The position numbers and the translations under genes are program-made. DNA of 64,000 bases from Psychrobacter sp. I-STPA6b (lineage in GTDB: Bacteria; Pseudomonadota; Gammaproteobacteria; Pseudomonadales; Moraxellaceae): NCBI RefSeq assembly GCF_020662265.1, contig NZ_VEWM01000010.1, positions 425,471-489,470 of the forward strand, given 5' to 3'. How positions within the stretch are numbered: the first letter of the stretch is position 1; the number at the start of each line of letters is the position of its first letter. Under the pieces are notes generated by a model that was not told where the DNA came from, did not search any database, and saw only the letters and a program-made list of their open reading frames with translations. Below, piece after piece: positions 8,666 through 18,390 of this stretch.

Positions 8666-9877
8666 CTATGCTTCTAAAAGTGCTTTGATGCGGGTGATGG
8701 CTTCACGGCTTTCTGCCACACTGGCAACTAGTGCAATGCGAATATAGCCTTTGCCCGGATTATGACTATTAATTTCCCGCGATAGATAGCGTCCTGCTAA
8801 AGCGTGAATATTAGCTTGCTCATATAAAGCTTTGACGAATGCTTCATCATCAGGCTCACCTTTATCATCAATAAAAGTCTGAGGCACTTTTACCCAAAAG
8901 TAAAACCCAGCATCAGGATGACGTAACTGTAGTGTATCACCCAGCTCATCCATCCATAGTGAAAACTTCTCACGATATAAGGTACGATTTTCCTCAACAT
9001 GGGCTTCATCTTGCCATGCACTGATAGAAGCAAGTTGATGATGTAAAGGCATGGCACAGCCCTGATAAGTGCGATATTGCAAATAAGGTGCTAATAAGTG
9101 GGCATCACCAGCAATAAAGCCTGAGCGCAATCCGGGTAGATTAGAGCGCTTGGATAGTGAATGAAAAACCACACAGTTTTTATAGTCATCTCGCCCTATC
9201 TGAGCGCAGACTTCCAGTAGGCCTGTGGGTGGTGTATCAAAATATAACTCACTGTAGCACTCATCACTAGCAATAATAAAATCATACTGGTCAGATAAAG
9301 CAATCAGTGCTTGCCAGTCATCGGCATCCATCACTGCACCTGTGGGGTTGTTAGGGCTACAGACAAACACAAGCTGAGTTTGCTCCCAGATTTCTGCTGG
9401 TACAGATTGATAGTCGCCTTTAAAGTCGTTTTCACTATTACAGGGCACATAGTAAGGTTTGCCCCCAGCCAGTAAGGTTGCACCCTCATAGATTTGATAA
9501 AAAGGATTGGGCATGACTACCAATGCAGGTTTTGAGGTTGTATCTAATGAAGCCTGTACAAAGCTGAATATTGCTTCACGAGTACCCATGACTGGTAATA
9601 TTTGCGTATTGGCATCAATATTTGCTAAGTGAAATCGGGCTTTGAGCCAGTTTGCAATGCTGTCACGTAGCTCTGGTAGTCCATTGGTTGTTGGATAATT
9701 TTGTACTTTACCCAGATTATCCCGCAGAGTGTCTAGTACAAATGCAGGTGGCGTATGTTTGGGCTCTCCAATACCCAGTTTGATGGGCTGATATTGTGGT
9801 GCAGGGGTGCTGTTTGCCAGTAGTTTGTTCATTTTGGCAAAGGGATAAGGATGTAGTTGTGTTAAGTGTGAATTCAT
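8666..9877 (-). CDS. dapC: Succinyldiaminopimelate transaminase (DapC type)
   Basis: A 403-residue class I/II (fold type I) PLP aminotransferase. It fits DapC, which makes N-succinyl-LL-diaminopimelate in lysine and cell-wall synthesis. The N-terminus HPYPFAKMNKL and GIGEPKHTPP are typical of the DapC group. The PLP site is HSLSKRSNLPG with Lys243, and ASDECYSE supplies the ring-binding Asp205. The position directly downstream of glnD and map on the same strand matches the conserved map-glnD-dap cluster of gammaproteobacteria and supports DapC over other aminotransferases. AGAGA precedes the ATG. The 80-base gap to glnD shows no terminator. Confidence 0.9.
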   Translation of the reverse strand: MNSHLTQLHPYPFAKMNKLLANSTPAPQYQPIKLGIGEPKHTPPAFVLDTLRDNLGKVQNYPTTNGLPELRDSIANWLKARFHLANIDANTQILPVMGTREAIFSFVQASLDTTSKPALVVMPNPFYQIYEGATLLAGGKPYYVPCNSENDFKGDYQSVPAEIWEQTQLVFVCSPNNPTGAVMDADDWQALIALSDQYDFIIASDECYSELYFDTPPTGLLEVCAQIGRDDYKNCVVFHSLSKRSNLPGLRSGFIAGDAHLLAPYLQYRTYQGCAMPLHHQLASISAWQDEAHVEENRTLYREKFSLWMDELGDTLQLRHPDAGFYFWVKVPQTFIDDKGEPDDEAFVKALYEQANIHALAGRYLSREINSHNPGKGYIRIALVASVAESREAITRIKALLEA

Positions 9878-9956
9878 GAATGTCTCTATAAACTTTGATA
9901 TTTAGATGCGTAGCGTGCAGATGTTATACAAATAGCGCCTTAACCATGGTGAATAT

Positions 9957-12644
9957 TTAACTGCTCCGATGCTCTAAGACATCAATTAAGGTTGCTTTTA
10001 AATGCTCTAATCGTTGCTTTGTTAACGTGGCATCCCCTTGATCGCTGATATAAAACATATCTTCAGCACGCTCTCCAAGTGTGGTAATACGGGCGGCATG
10101 TACCTCAATGCCTTGTTGTAAAAACACTTGACCCAAACGTGCTAATAATCCCGGTTGGTCGAGTGTTTCAATACTCATGATATGTTGATGACTTGCCTCA
10201 TTATACGAAAAGTTAATATTTGTGGGAACATGGAAGTTTTTTAGCTGGCGTGGCAAGCGTTTTTGCACCAGCTTGGGTGTATTGGGGTTAGCAAAGGCAT
10301 GAATTAAACGTGCTTTTAGCTCTTCTTGACGCTCAGAATCTGTTAGTAATGTACCATGACGGTCTAGCAATACATAAGAGTCTAATGCAAAGTCACGAGT
10401 TGCAGTGATGATACGAGCATCTAAAACGTCCAAGTCCATCTGGTCAAATACAGCCATGGTTACTGCAAATAGATTGGATTGGTCTTGGGTATAAACAAAG
10501 ACCTGTACCGCATCCAAAGCCAGCTCTCGATGTTCTCGTAAAGCAATCAATGGCGCACTGTCTATGGTGGATGCTTTGCCAATCGGTGGATGATTTAAAA
10601 TGGCTTCGGTATGCCATAAGATATCTTCAGGAATCTCTCGTAAAAAGTATTCATCACCAAGATCATCCCACAAGCTTAATACTTCCTCACGGTTCATATG
10701 ACTGACATTTTCAAGTAATGCAGTGGCTTGAGCACGTGTTGCAGTAATCATATCGTGTCGATTTGTTGGAGCATCAATATCAGCACGGAGAATGCGTCGT
10801 GTCTGCGTATAGAGCTGTTTCATCAAAGTGGCACGCCAGCTATTCCAGAGCTGAGGATTGGTGGCATTCATATCTGCCACCGTTAAGACATATAAATGAT
10901 TGAGGTGAGTGACATTACTCACAATCTGGGCAAATTCAGTGACAACTTCTGGGTCAGAGATGTCTTTTTTCTGGGCAGTGAGTGACATTAATAAATGGTA
11001 GCGGGTTAACCAACCAACCAAGCGTGCATCTGCCTCACTCATACCATGATTGAGACAAAATTCAATGGCATCACCTTCACCCAATTCACTATGATCACCA
11101 CCACGCCCCTTAGCAATATCATGAAAAATAGCAGCTAAGACTAAGATTTCTTTACGCTCAATACGTTGGTAAATGGCACTGATGAGTGGAAACTGCTCCC
11201 GATAAGCATCATTAGTAAAGCGGTGCAACATTCTCACTAATAATAAAGTATGGGCATCGACAGTATAGCGGTGGAATAAGTCATACTGCATCAAACCTGT
11301 AACAGCAGCAAATTGTGGTAAATAGCTGCCTAACACGCCATAGCGTTTCATAGTACGAAGACGATGATATAGATAGTTTTGCTCTTTTAAGTTTGCCAAA
11401 AATAGTGCTTGATGTTTGGGGTTTTCACGGTAAGACTGGTCTATACCTCGTGCAGCGATTTTTAACGCTCTCAGGGTATGTGTGCGTACAGCTTTAATGC
11501 CATGCTGTCCCATCAGTAAAAACAGCTCTAAAATAGCATCAGGATGTTGGGCAAAGACACGATGATGTGAGATGGCAATTTGATTACCGATTTGATTAAA
11601 GCGAGCGTTTAAAGAAGTTTTTTGTGGGCGTTCATGTGTAGGCAAACGTGCTTCAATTAATGTCTCATAATAGTGTGATGTCAACATTTCAGACAGCGTA
11701 GATATCTGCATGGCACAGCGATAATAGTCACGCATAAAGCGCTCTACGGCAGCATTTGGTGAGTCATTATCTTTATCTGCATAGCCCATTCGTGTGGCAA
11801 CATCACGCTGATAGTCAAACAACAGCTTATTTTCATTGCGACCTGTCAGCACATGTAAATGATGGCGAATCTCCCATAAAAACCCTTCTGCAAAGGTAAG
11901 CTCATCATATTCCTTTTCAGTTAAAAAGTCCTGAGGTACTAAGTCATACAGCTTGTTAATGCGAAAGTAGCGTTTGGTTATCCAGCCAATAGTATGAATA
12001 TCTCGCAGACCACCGGGTGCATTTTTTATATCAGGCTCAAGATTGTATTCCGTTGTATTGTGGCGTAAATAGCGCGCTTTTGCTTCTGCCATTTTGGCAT
12101 CAAAAAAAGCCCGTTGTGACCACACCTGATACACCAACTCAACAGGTACTTGAGCCAGTGTTTGGTTGCCTGTTAAAAATCTGGACTCTAATAATGATGT
12201 CGCAATGGTGACATCTTCAGTAGACTCCAAGCACTCACTGACTGAGCGTACTGCCAAACCAGGCTCAATACCCACATCCCATAAAGTCGCCACAAAGGCA
12301 TCAATTTTTGCTTTATTTGCATCAGTTAATGTACTGGGTGATAACAGTAAAATATCCACATCTGAATGTGCAGATAACTCACCACGTCCATAGCCACCAG
12401 TGGCAAACAGGGCTAAATCAGTATGGTTTAGCTCAAAGCGCTCAAATAATGCAATGAGCAGGCTATCTATCGCACATGCCCGTGCCATCACTAGCTGGCG
12501 GATACCAACATTGGTTACTAATGCACTGGCAATATCTTCCTCAATCTGAGCCAACCATGCTGGTACACCTAAATGTCGCTCAGTACTATTGGCAATATCT
12601 GGTAGAGGTGTGAGTAAAGAGCTGGCTGGGTCACAGATAAACAT
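9957..12644 (-). CDS. glnD: [Protein-PII] uridylyltransferase / uridylyl-removing enzyme
   Basis: GlnD senses glutamine and uridylylates or deuridylylates the PII protein, setting nitrogen control. The nucleotidyltransferase motif GGYGRGEL...HSDVD lies at about residues 83-97. An HD phosphohydrolase domain with FHDIAKGRGG is centred on residue 506, and two ACT domains follow at the C-terminus (around VFVYTQDQSNLFAV and IETLDQPGLLARL). The frame is open to an ATG at 12702, but that codon lies inside a map terminator hairpin. The ATG at 12644 has a GGAAG ribosome site seven bases upstream and yields 895 residues, the normal length, so I place the start there. Confidence 0.95.
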   Translation of the reverse strand: MFICDPASSLLTPLPDIANSTERHLGVPAWLAQIEEDIASALVTNVGIRQLVMARACAIDSLLIALFERFELNHTDLALFATGGYGRGELSAHSDVDILLLSPSTLTDANKAKIDAFVATLWDVGIEPGLAVRSVSECLESTEDVTIATSLLESRFLTGNQTLAQVPVELVYQVWSQRAFFDAKMAEAKARYLRHNTTEYNLEPDIKNAPGGLRDIHTIGWITKRYFRINKLYDLVPQDFLTEKEYDELTFAEGFLWEIRHHLHVLTGRNENKLLFDYQRDVATRMGYADKDNDSPNAAVERFMRDYYRCAMQISTLSEMLTSHYYETLIEARLPTHERPQKTSLNARFNQIGNQIAISHHRVFAQHPDAILELFLLMGQHGIKAVRTHTLRALKIAARGIDQSYRENPKHQALFLANLKEQNYLYHRLRTMKRYGVLGSYLPQFAAVTGLMQYDLFHRYTVDAHTLLLVRMLHRFTNDAYREQFPLISAIYQRIERKEILVLAAIFHDIAKGRGGDHSELGEGDAIEFCLNHGMSEADARLVGWLTRYHLLMSLTAQKKDISDPEVVTEFAQIVSNVTHLNHLYVLTVADMNATNPQLWNSWRATLMKQLYTQTRRILRADIDAPTNRHDMITATRAQATALLENVSHMNREEVLSLWDDLGDEYFLREIPEDILWHTEAILNHPPIGKASTIDSAPLIALREHRELALDAVQVFVYTQDQSNLFAVTMAVFDQMDLDVLDARIITATRDFALDSYVLLDRHGTLLTDSERQEELKARLIHAFANPNTPKLVQKRLPRQLKNFHVPTNINFSYNEASHQHIMSIETLDQPGLLARLGQVFLQQGIEVHAARITTLGERAEDMFYISDQGDATLTKQRLEHLKATLIDVLEHRSS

Positions 12645-12687
12645 AATCAAACTTCCAAATTGTGCGATAAAAATACTAACCAATATC

Positions 12688-12716
12688 CCAAAAAAAGACC
12701 GCATATGCGATCTTTT
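12688..12716 (-). terminator. Rho-independent terminator of map
   Basis: On the minus strand a 24-base near-perfect inverted repeat centred at 12704/12705 (AAAAGAYCGCAT and its complement, one mismatch) is followed by a run of T, ten bases after the map stop. It overlaps the codons that would otherwise extend glnD upstream, which argues for the later glnD start. Confidence 0.75.
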
Positions 12717-12725
12717 AGAAAGTGC

Positions 12726-13520
12726 CTAGGTTGTCAAAAAACTTAAATCTTCTTCAGGTCTGGTTGTAAAGACCTCACAACCATTATCTGTGACCACCAT
12801 GGTATGCTCCCATTGTGCAGACAGCTTACGGTCTTTAGTAATGGCAGTCCACTGGTCAGGCAAAATCTTAGTTTTCCATGTGCCTTGGTTAATCATGGGC
12901 TCAATGGTAAAGGTCATCCCTGTTTTTAACTGCATACCTGTGCCTTTTTTACCATAGTGTAGAACTTGTGGCTCATGGTGGAAGCTATTGCTAATCCCAT
13001 GACCGCAGAATTCACGTACAATACTAAAGCGCTCAGGCTCAACAACAGCCTGAATCGCCGCACCGATATCCCCCAAATATGCCCCATCTTTGACCGCGCT
13101 CATACCAGCATATAGTGCCTTTTGCGCCACATCACAGATACGCTTTGCCATAATCGAGCCTTCACCGATTATCCACATTTTCGACGTATCACCATAGTAG
13201 CCATCTTTGATAACGGTCACATCAATATTAATGATATCACCCTCTTTTAACACTTTATTCTCATCTGGAATACCATGACAAACAACATGATTAACAGATG
13301 TACAGATTGACTTGGGAAAACCGTGATAGTTAAGCGGTGCAGGAATGGCTTGTTGCACATTCACAATATAATCATGAGCAATCTGATTGAGCGCCTCAGT
13401 GGTGACGCCCACTTTTACGTGCTCATCGAGCATGACTAATACATCACTGGCAAGCTTACCAGCGACACGCATTTTTTCTATGGCTTCAGGAGATTGGATA
13501 AGAGAGTTGTTCGTGGTCAT
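12726..13520 (-). CDS. map: Methionine aminopeptidase, type I
   Basis: Map removes the initiator methionine from nascent proteins. The 264-residue protein covers the whole pita-bread fold, with the S1 site region YHGFPKSICTSVNHVVCHGIP, metal ligands in INIDVTVIKDGYYGDTSKM, CGHGISNSFHHEP, TFTIEPM and a C-terminal WEHTMVV. The first Cys-containing segment fits type Ia. The start ATG at 13520 has only a weak ribosome site. In Moraxellaceae and other gammaproteobacteria map precedes glnD, as here. Confidence 0.96.
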   Translation of the reverse strand: MTTNNSLIQSPEAIEKMRVAGKLASDVLVMLDEHVKVGVTTEALNQIAHDYIVNVQQAIPAPLNYHGFPKSICTSVNHVVCHGIPDENKVLKEGDIINIDVTVIKDGYYGDTSKMWIIGEGSIMAKRICDVAQKALYAGMSAVKDGAYLGDIGAAIQAVVEPERFSIVREFCGHGISNSFHHEPQVLHYGKKGTGMQLKTGMTFTIEPMINQGTWKTKILPDQWTAITKDRKLSAQWEHTMVVTDNGCEVFTTRPEEDLSFLTT

Positions 13521-14207
13521 AAGTCACATTCTATTTTTATAAAATTGTGGCGCTATTATAGCGGATAGTGTGCAATCTGTCAGTTTTAAAGACTAATGAT
13601 AAGTATTGATGTAGGTAAATGCCATTTATTAAAGCCATAAATGGTTATATTTTTACCTCTAACAGGAAAAATTGAGCAGTTTACTTTAATAGATAGTGAC
13701 ATCAGCATATATAAAGTTAGCTACTTTCTATATAACATTAAAATATGCATATGCTCTTTTATGCGTTGAATATTGTGAAGTAACGATTCAATAGTTTCTC
13801 TAATATACTGATGGTCTAAATGAATTTATTCTTACAGCATTGTTTAAATACTTGACTCTATGGTATGTTAAGGTCATATTGAATAGAATAAAGTTTGGTT
13901 TATTATGATATTGAATAGAGTCTCTTGTAAATTTTATTGCTAAAACATTTCTTTTTATTAAATAACTTGATGGTTTGGTATAGATTTTTCACAAAAAAAG
14001 TATAGACTATAGAAGTGCCAGATTAACTGAGCGCATATTTAATCAAAAATATAGGTTAAGATCATATATATAATATATAACTGGCATGTCATGATGATAA
14101 TAAATATTCGTGATGATTGTATTAAGCCTAAATAATTATATAATAAATAATGACTTACCAAAAATAGTTTATTGATAAATTGAAATTTTATAGTTGTAAG
14201 GATTTTC
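13521..14207. other. AT-rich intergenic region between map and the binding-protein gene
   Basis: About 690 very AT-rich bases between divergent genes. It must hold the map promoter on the minus strand and the promoter of the signalling module on the plus strand, but I cannot assign boxes with confidence. Position 13664-13677 (AGGAAAAATTGAGC) repeats a core of the element at 58609-58748. No gene is apparent. Confidence 0.5.
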
Positions 14208-15140
14208 ATGAATAAAATTATACCCATACTTTCCCTATCAGCATTCACATTATTTAGTATTGCCGGTTGTGATAATAAGCAACAGCAAGAAACAGAGACT
14301 GTAGTACAAAATACCGAAGCCCAATCAGTAGAATCTAGTAGCGATACAGCTAATCCTGACTGGCCAACCTATGTTGTTGCAACAGATCCAAGTAATGCAC
14401 CTTTTGAGCTTAGAAATGAACAAGGTACGGTGGATGGTTTTGATGTCGATTTAATCAAAGCCATCGCGAAGGCAGAGCAATTTAATGTTGATGTTATTCC
14501 TCAACCTTGGAGTGGGGTTTTTCAGTCATTAGACTCAGGTGAGCGTGATATTTTGATTGCCCCTTTAACCATTAATGCCGAGCGTGATGAATTAGTAGAT
14601 TTTACTATTCCTTATATTTATCCAACACGTACAGCATACTTATTACCAGAGACTGCAGCAAAGCTTGGTATAAATACTTATCAAGACTTACCAAAAGCCC
14701 AAATAGCGGCAAAAAAAGCCACGACAAATATCAGCTCACTGGTAGATGACTTTGGGGAAGCAAATCTAAACTTAGTACCAGTTGACTCACAGTATCTAGC
14801 GTTAACTGCAGTCACTTCAGGTCAGGCGCAAGCAGGTTTTGGAGATACTGCTGTATTACAGCATCATGCCCGTGAAATGAATGGCGTGGACTTTGTGACG
14901 ATTGAGCAAACCTTAAATGAACCTGTAAAAGCAGGTTTTGCAGTACAAAATGGTAATACAGAGTTAGCAGAATTATTAAATAAAGGTATTAAAACAGTTG
15001 TAGCGGATGGTACTTATCGTCAGCTGGCTATTAAGTGGTTTGGTGAAGAACTTGGTAATCAAATTGCTGATAGGACACAAAAGTATATGGGGCTTAATAA
15101 CAGCTCACAACAGAGCAATGCTCAAGAAGTAGCCTCATAA
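14208..15140 (+). CDS. Family 3 extracellular solute-binding lipoprotein (amino-acid type)
   Basis: The 310-residue protein starts with a lipoprotein signal ending in LFSIAGC, a Gln/Glu/Ser linker, then a complete SBP_bac_3 domain from WPTYVVATDPSNAPFEL to WFGEELG. Marks include GTVDGFDVDLIKAIA, VIPQPWSGVFQSLDSGERDI and ERDELVDFTIPY, which are typical of polar amino-acid binding proteins. No ABC permease or ATPase gene is nearby. Instead the next four genes are a kinase, a response regulator and two CheX proteins, so the protein more likely delivers a ligand signal to the kinase than serves transport (inference). An AAGGA ribosome site supports the ATG. It is probably the first gene of the module. 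Confidence 0.85.
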   Translation: MNKIIPILSLSAFTLFSIAGCDNKQQQETETVVQNTEAQSVESSSDTANPDWPTYVVATDPSNAPFELRNEQGTVDGFDVDLIKAIAKAEQFNVDVIPQPWSGVFQSLDSGERDILIAPLTINAERDELVDFTIPYIYPTRTAYLLPETAAKLGINTYQDLPKAQIAAKKATTNISSLVDDFGEANLNLVPVDSQYLALTAVTSGQAQAGFGDTAVLQHHAREMNGVDFVTIEQTLNEPVKAGFAVQNGNTELAELLNKGIKTVVADGTYRQLAIKWFGEELGNQIADRTQKYMGLNNSSQQSNAQEVAS

Positions 15141-15197
15141 ATTGCGATAGCATGGTCTGTGACAATGAACTATAGTCATTAGAAATGGTGAACAATA

Positions 15198-17402
15198 ATG
15201 GATACAAATATTAAGAACGAAGGTGGGCGTTATCGGGGCTTGGTTATTTCAATTGCTATATTTTTAGCATTGATTGGTGCTTTGCTTGCCTATACGTTCT
15301 ATACATCAAATCTTATTCAACGTAATACTGCACTGATTTATGCAACAAACAAAGTAGATAATGATGCACAGTCAGTTATTAAAGACATTTTTGACTTACA
15401 AAATAGCTATGGGGAAGATATTAACTCCCCACATATGCAGACAGTATTACAACGTCTAAAAGATAACTCAAATGAGATTGATCAATTATTAACAAGTATC
15501 CATTCTGGTGGCTTAGTGACGTTGAATGATGGTAAGCAATATCGTCTTCCCATCATTACCGATACTGGTGCATTAGCAAATTTAACACAAGCACAAAATG
15601 AATGGAACTACTTAAAGCCAAAGGTAGATGACTACCTTGCCATTGCAGGTGATATTCGTAAAGACTCATCCACTCAGCTGGCTATTGTTGGTGAGCAGGC
15701 AAAAGTCTCAAGCTTACAGATTAATGAGTCATTGCAAGATCTGTCACAAGATATCTTTACCGATGCGGCCAATCAGGCAAATAACATTCGTTTGATTCAG
15801 CTATTAGGAGTTGGTGGTCTCTTTGCTTACTTCTTAATCTTTATTTTTGTATTTGTACGACGTTTACGTGAGACGGATGCTGAAGTTGCATTGGCTCGTC
15901 GAGAAACACAAGAAATTATGGAAACAGTAAATACGGGTTTGTTCCTATTAGATAAAAATTTGCACATTGGTCAGCAACACTCTAAAGCATTGGCAGATAT
16001 TATCGGATCTAATCGTCTGGCAGGTGAGGACTTCACTCAAGTATTGCGTGGACGTATCTCTGAAAAAGACTTGAATACAACCCGTCAATTTATCGAACAG
16101 TTATATAACCCACGAGTAAAAGAAAAGCTGGTGGATGACTTAAACCCTTTGCATAAAGTCATGCTACATAATGATGCCAGTGAGATGAGTCAAGGTAATA
16201 GATATCTAGACTTCAAATTTTCGCGTGTTTATGAAAATAAAGAAATTGCGCGTATCTTGGTAAACGTGATGGACGTTTCAGATGCTGTGAAGCTAGAGCA
16301 GCGTCTTGAGCAAGAGCGTGCGCAAAATGATATGCAGATTGAGATGTTAACAACCATCTTGAATGTTAACCCTAGTATCATTCAAGAGTTCATTGTTAAT
16401 ACAAAAGAGCATGTTGAGAAGATTAATAATGTTCTTAAAAATCCAGGTAGCTCTCAGTTTGAGTTAGAAAACAAACTAAACTTAATTTATCGAGAAATGC
16501 ACAGTCTAAAAGGTGAGGCTTCTGCACTAAAACTGCATAGCTTTACTAAGATTGCAAGTGCGGCAGAAGATAAGCTACAAGCTCTACAAAACCAAGGTAA
16601 GTTAAATGGTAATGACTTTTTACCATTGGCTGTTGATTTAGATGAGCTACTCAACTTATCTAACACTATTGAGTTGCTTGGTGAGCGTATTAATCAAACA
16701 GCACCTGCAAGTGCTAATAATGTGGCATCACAAGGTAAGCCTGCTCAGGTTAAACCAGCAGTTGATACAGTGACACAATCAGCAGATGTAGGTACAACAA
16801 CAGATAGTAGCCAGCTGTTAGGGAAGTCGCTAACTGGTGGCTCGCAGCAAGGTCTATTAGATTGTTATCAAGACTTTTCTCAACAAATTGCTAATCGTCA
16901 AAACAAAAAAATTCGTTTACAAGCACCGGCATTAGATTCTGTAACCATTCCAGCAAATTTAGCCTCAACAGTAAGAGAGATTATTATTCAGCTATTGCGT
17001 AATGCCATTGTTCACGGTATTGAAGAGCCACAAGCTCGAGAAGCTGCGGGTAAAGAAACAATTGGTACGGTAATACTGGATGTTCATCAAGAAGAACAAA
17101 ACTTGGTGGTGATGGTACAAGATGATGGTGCTGGTATCAATTATGAAGGTATTCGTCAAAAAATCATTGAGACAGGTAAGCTAGATAAAGAGGTGGCACA
17201 AAAACTGAACAAAAATCAGCTATTAAATGTGTTATTTTCTTCTGGGTTCACTACGAAAGAACATGCTGATGAAGATGGTGGACGAGGAGTTGGCTTGGAT
17301 ATTATTAAAGACCGTGTGCAGTCGCATAAAGGTAAACTTAATGTACAGAGCCATTTGGGTGAAATGACCAGATTTTCTGTATCTTTACCCATTACTCAAT
17401 AA
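15198..17402 (+). CDS. Membrane histidine kinase with HPt and CheA-like ATPase domains
   Basis: A 734-residue sensor kinase. A membrane helix at about residues 17-33, a periplasmic loop of about 165 residues and a second helix near 200-220 frame the sensory part. A PAS-like segment (GLFLLDKNLHIG) follows, then a coiled linker. An HPt domain has REMHSLKGEASAL, with phospho-accepting His435. The C-terminus is a HATPase with N box LLRNAIVHGIEEP near residue 600, DDGAGIN near 643 and GGRGVGLDI near 694. This is the CheA arrangement without a CheW-like domain and with its own membrane anchor. It starts 57 bases after the binding-protein gene and ends 30 bases before the regulator gene. Confidence 0.85.
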   Translation: MDTNIKNEGGRYRGLVISIAIFLALIGALLAYTFYTSNLIQRNTALIYATNKVDNDAQSVIKDIFDLQNSYGEDINSPHMQTVLQRLKDNSNEIDQLLTSIHSGGLVTLNDGKQYRLPIITDTGALANLTQAQNEWNYLKPKVDDYLAIAGDIRKDSSTQLAIVGEQAKVSSLQINESLQDLSQDIFTDAANQANNIRLIQLLGVGGLFAYFLIFIFVFVRRLRETDAEVALARRETQEIMETVNTGLFLLDKNLHIGQQHSKALADIIGSNRLAGEDFTQVLRGRISEKDLNTTRQFIEQLYNPRVKEKLVDDLNPLHKVMLHNDASEMSQGNRYLDFKFSRVYENKEIARILVNVMDVSDAVKLEQRLEQERAQNDMQIEMLTTILNVNPSIIQEFIVNTKEHVEKINNVLKNPGSSQFELENKLNLIYREMHSLKGEASALKLHSFTKIASAAEDKLQALQNQGKLNGNDFLPLAVDLDELLNLSNTIELLGERINQTAPASANNVASQGKPAQVKPAVDTVTQSADVGTTTDSSQLLGKSLTGGSQQGLLDCYQDFSQQIANRQNKKIRLQAPALDSVTIPANLASTVREIIIQLLRNAIVHGIEEPQAREAAGKETIGTVILDVHQEEQNLVVMVQDDGAGINYEGIRQKIIETGKLDKEVAQKLNKNQLLNVLFSSGFTTKEHADEDGGRGVGLDIIKDRVQSHKGKLNVQSHLGEMTRFSVSLPITQ

Positions 17403-17432
17403 AAGCAAGATAACAAGATAGGCTGATTCTTT

Positions 17433-17795
17433 ATGTATAAACTTATGATTGTTGATGATTCTAACATCATTCGAAACCGTATACAGCGAGCGTATGACTC
17501 TGGAAGTTTTAAAATGGTTGCGACAGCAGTGAGTGGTCAAGATGCCATTCAAAAGTTCCAAGAGCATCGCCCGAATGTGATTACGATGGATTTGACCATG
17601 CCTCAAATGGATGGGTTAGAGTGTATCGAAAAAATCGTTTCTATTGATCCTGACGTACGCATCTTGGTAGTCTCAGCATTGTCAGATAAAGCAACAGGGA
17701 TACAAGCGCTCTCTTTGGGTGCTAGTGGCTTTCTGTGTAAACCATTTTCTGAAGAAGAGCTGGTTGAAGCATTAAATGAGTTAGTACAAGACTAG
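17433..17795 (+). CDS. CheY-like single-domain response regulator
   Basis: This 120-residue protein is a lone receiver domain with no output domain. It has the acidic pair Asp8-Asp9, the phosphorylation site Asp53 in ITMDLTMPQMDG, a Ser in VVSALSD and the conserved Lys103 in FLCKPF. It is expected to take phosphate from His435 of the kinase encoded just upstream and to act by protein contact. The absence of an output domain and the presence of two CheX genes next to it suggest that signal lifetime is controlled by dephosphorylation, as in chemotaxis. The 30-base gaps on both sides indicate one operon. Confidence 0.9.
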   Translation: MYKLMIVDDSNIIRNRIQRAYDSGSFKMVATAVSGQDAIQKFQEHRPNVITMDLTMPQMDGLECIEKIVSIDPDVRILVVSALSDKATGIQALSLGASGFLCKPFSEEELVEALNELVQD

Positions 17796-17825
17796 TAATT
17801 CGTATAGGGACTGAGATTATTCATT

Positions 17826-18275
17826 ATGAAAGAGAAGAGACTACAGATTTTTGTCGATATAATTAAGAACTATTTTGGGCAATTTGGTCAAGAAGAAGTT
17901 GAAGTTGATACTCCTTATCTGTTAGAAAATAAACAGCCTACAGTGTTGGATTATACAGGTGTTATTGGTATATCAGGCATAAAAAAAGGGGTCGTTTGTT
18001 TTACAGCAACAGAACAGTTGCTTGAACGTATTATGAGAGAGATGGGAGAGCCAGATCAAAGTGATGAAAACTTTGTGGATTTGGTTGGTGAAGTGGCTAA
18101 TACCATTGCGGGTAATGCTCGGACGGAATTTGGTGCAGAGTTTCACATCTCTGTACCCATTGTATTTCGTGGCTTGCCACAAAGCATGATATTACCAAAA
18201 AAAGAGCGCTCTTTTATTATCCCGATTTATTGGTATGAGCAAACTGCAGAAATTATTATTTATCTGCAAGATTAA
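17826..18275 (+). CDS. CheX-type phosphatase, first copy
   Basis: A 149-residue protein of the CheC/CheX/FliY fold. It keeps the phosphatase signature in VGEVANTIAGNARTEFG, where Glu and Asn (E-x-x-N) insert into the active site of CheY-P. The surrounding phrases (DYTGVIGISG, GVVCFTATEQLL) are typical of CheX rather than CheC. It should dephosphorylate the neighbouring regulator. CheX is usually found with chemotaxis or related arrays; here there are no flagellar or che genes in the window. About one third to one half of its residues match the second copy downstream, so they are paralogues. Confidence 0.83.
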   Translation: MKEKRLQIFVDIIKNYFGQFGQEEVEVDTPYLLENKQPTVLDYTGVIGISGIKKGVVCFTATEQLLERIMREMGEPDQSDENFVDLVGEVANTIAGNARTEFGAEFHISVPIVFRGLPQSMILPKKERSFIIPIYWYEQTAEIIIYLQD

Positions 18276-18390
18276 ACATTATTAATAAATAATGTGCGTA
18301 GAATTTAAGGTATAATCAAGTTACGATGATAGAAGTAACAAATTTTTATCATGGTGATGACTACAATGGTACATGAGATAGCAGTCGACT

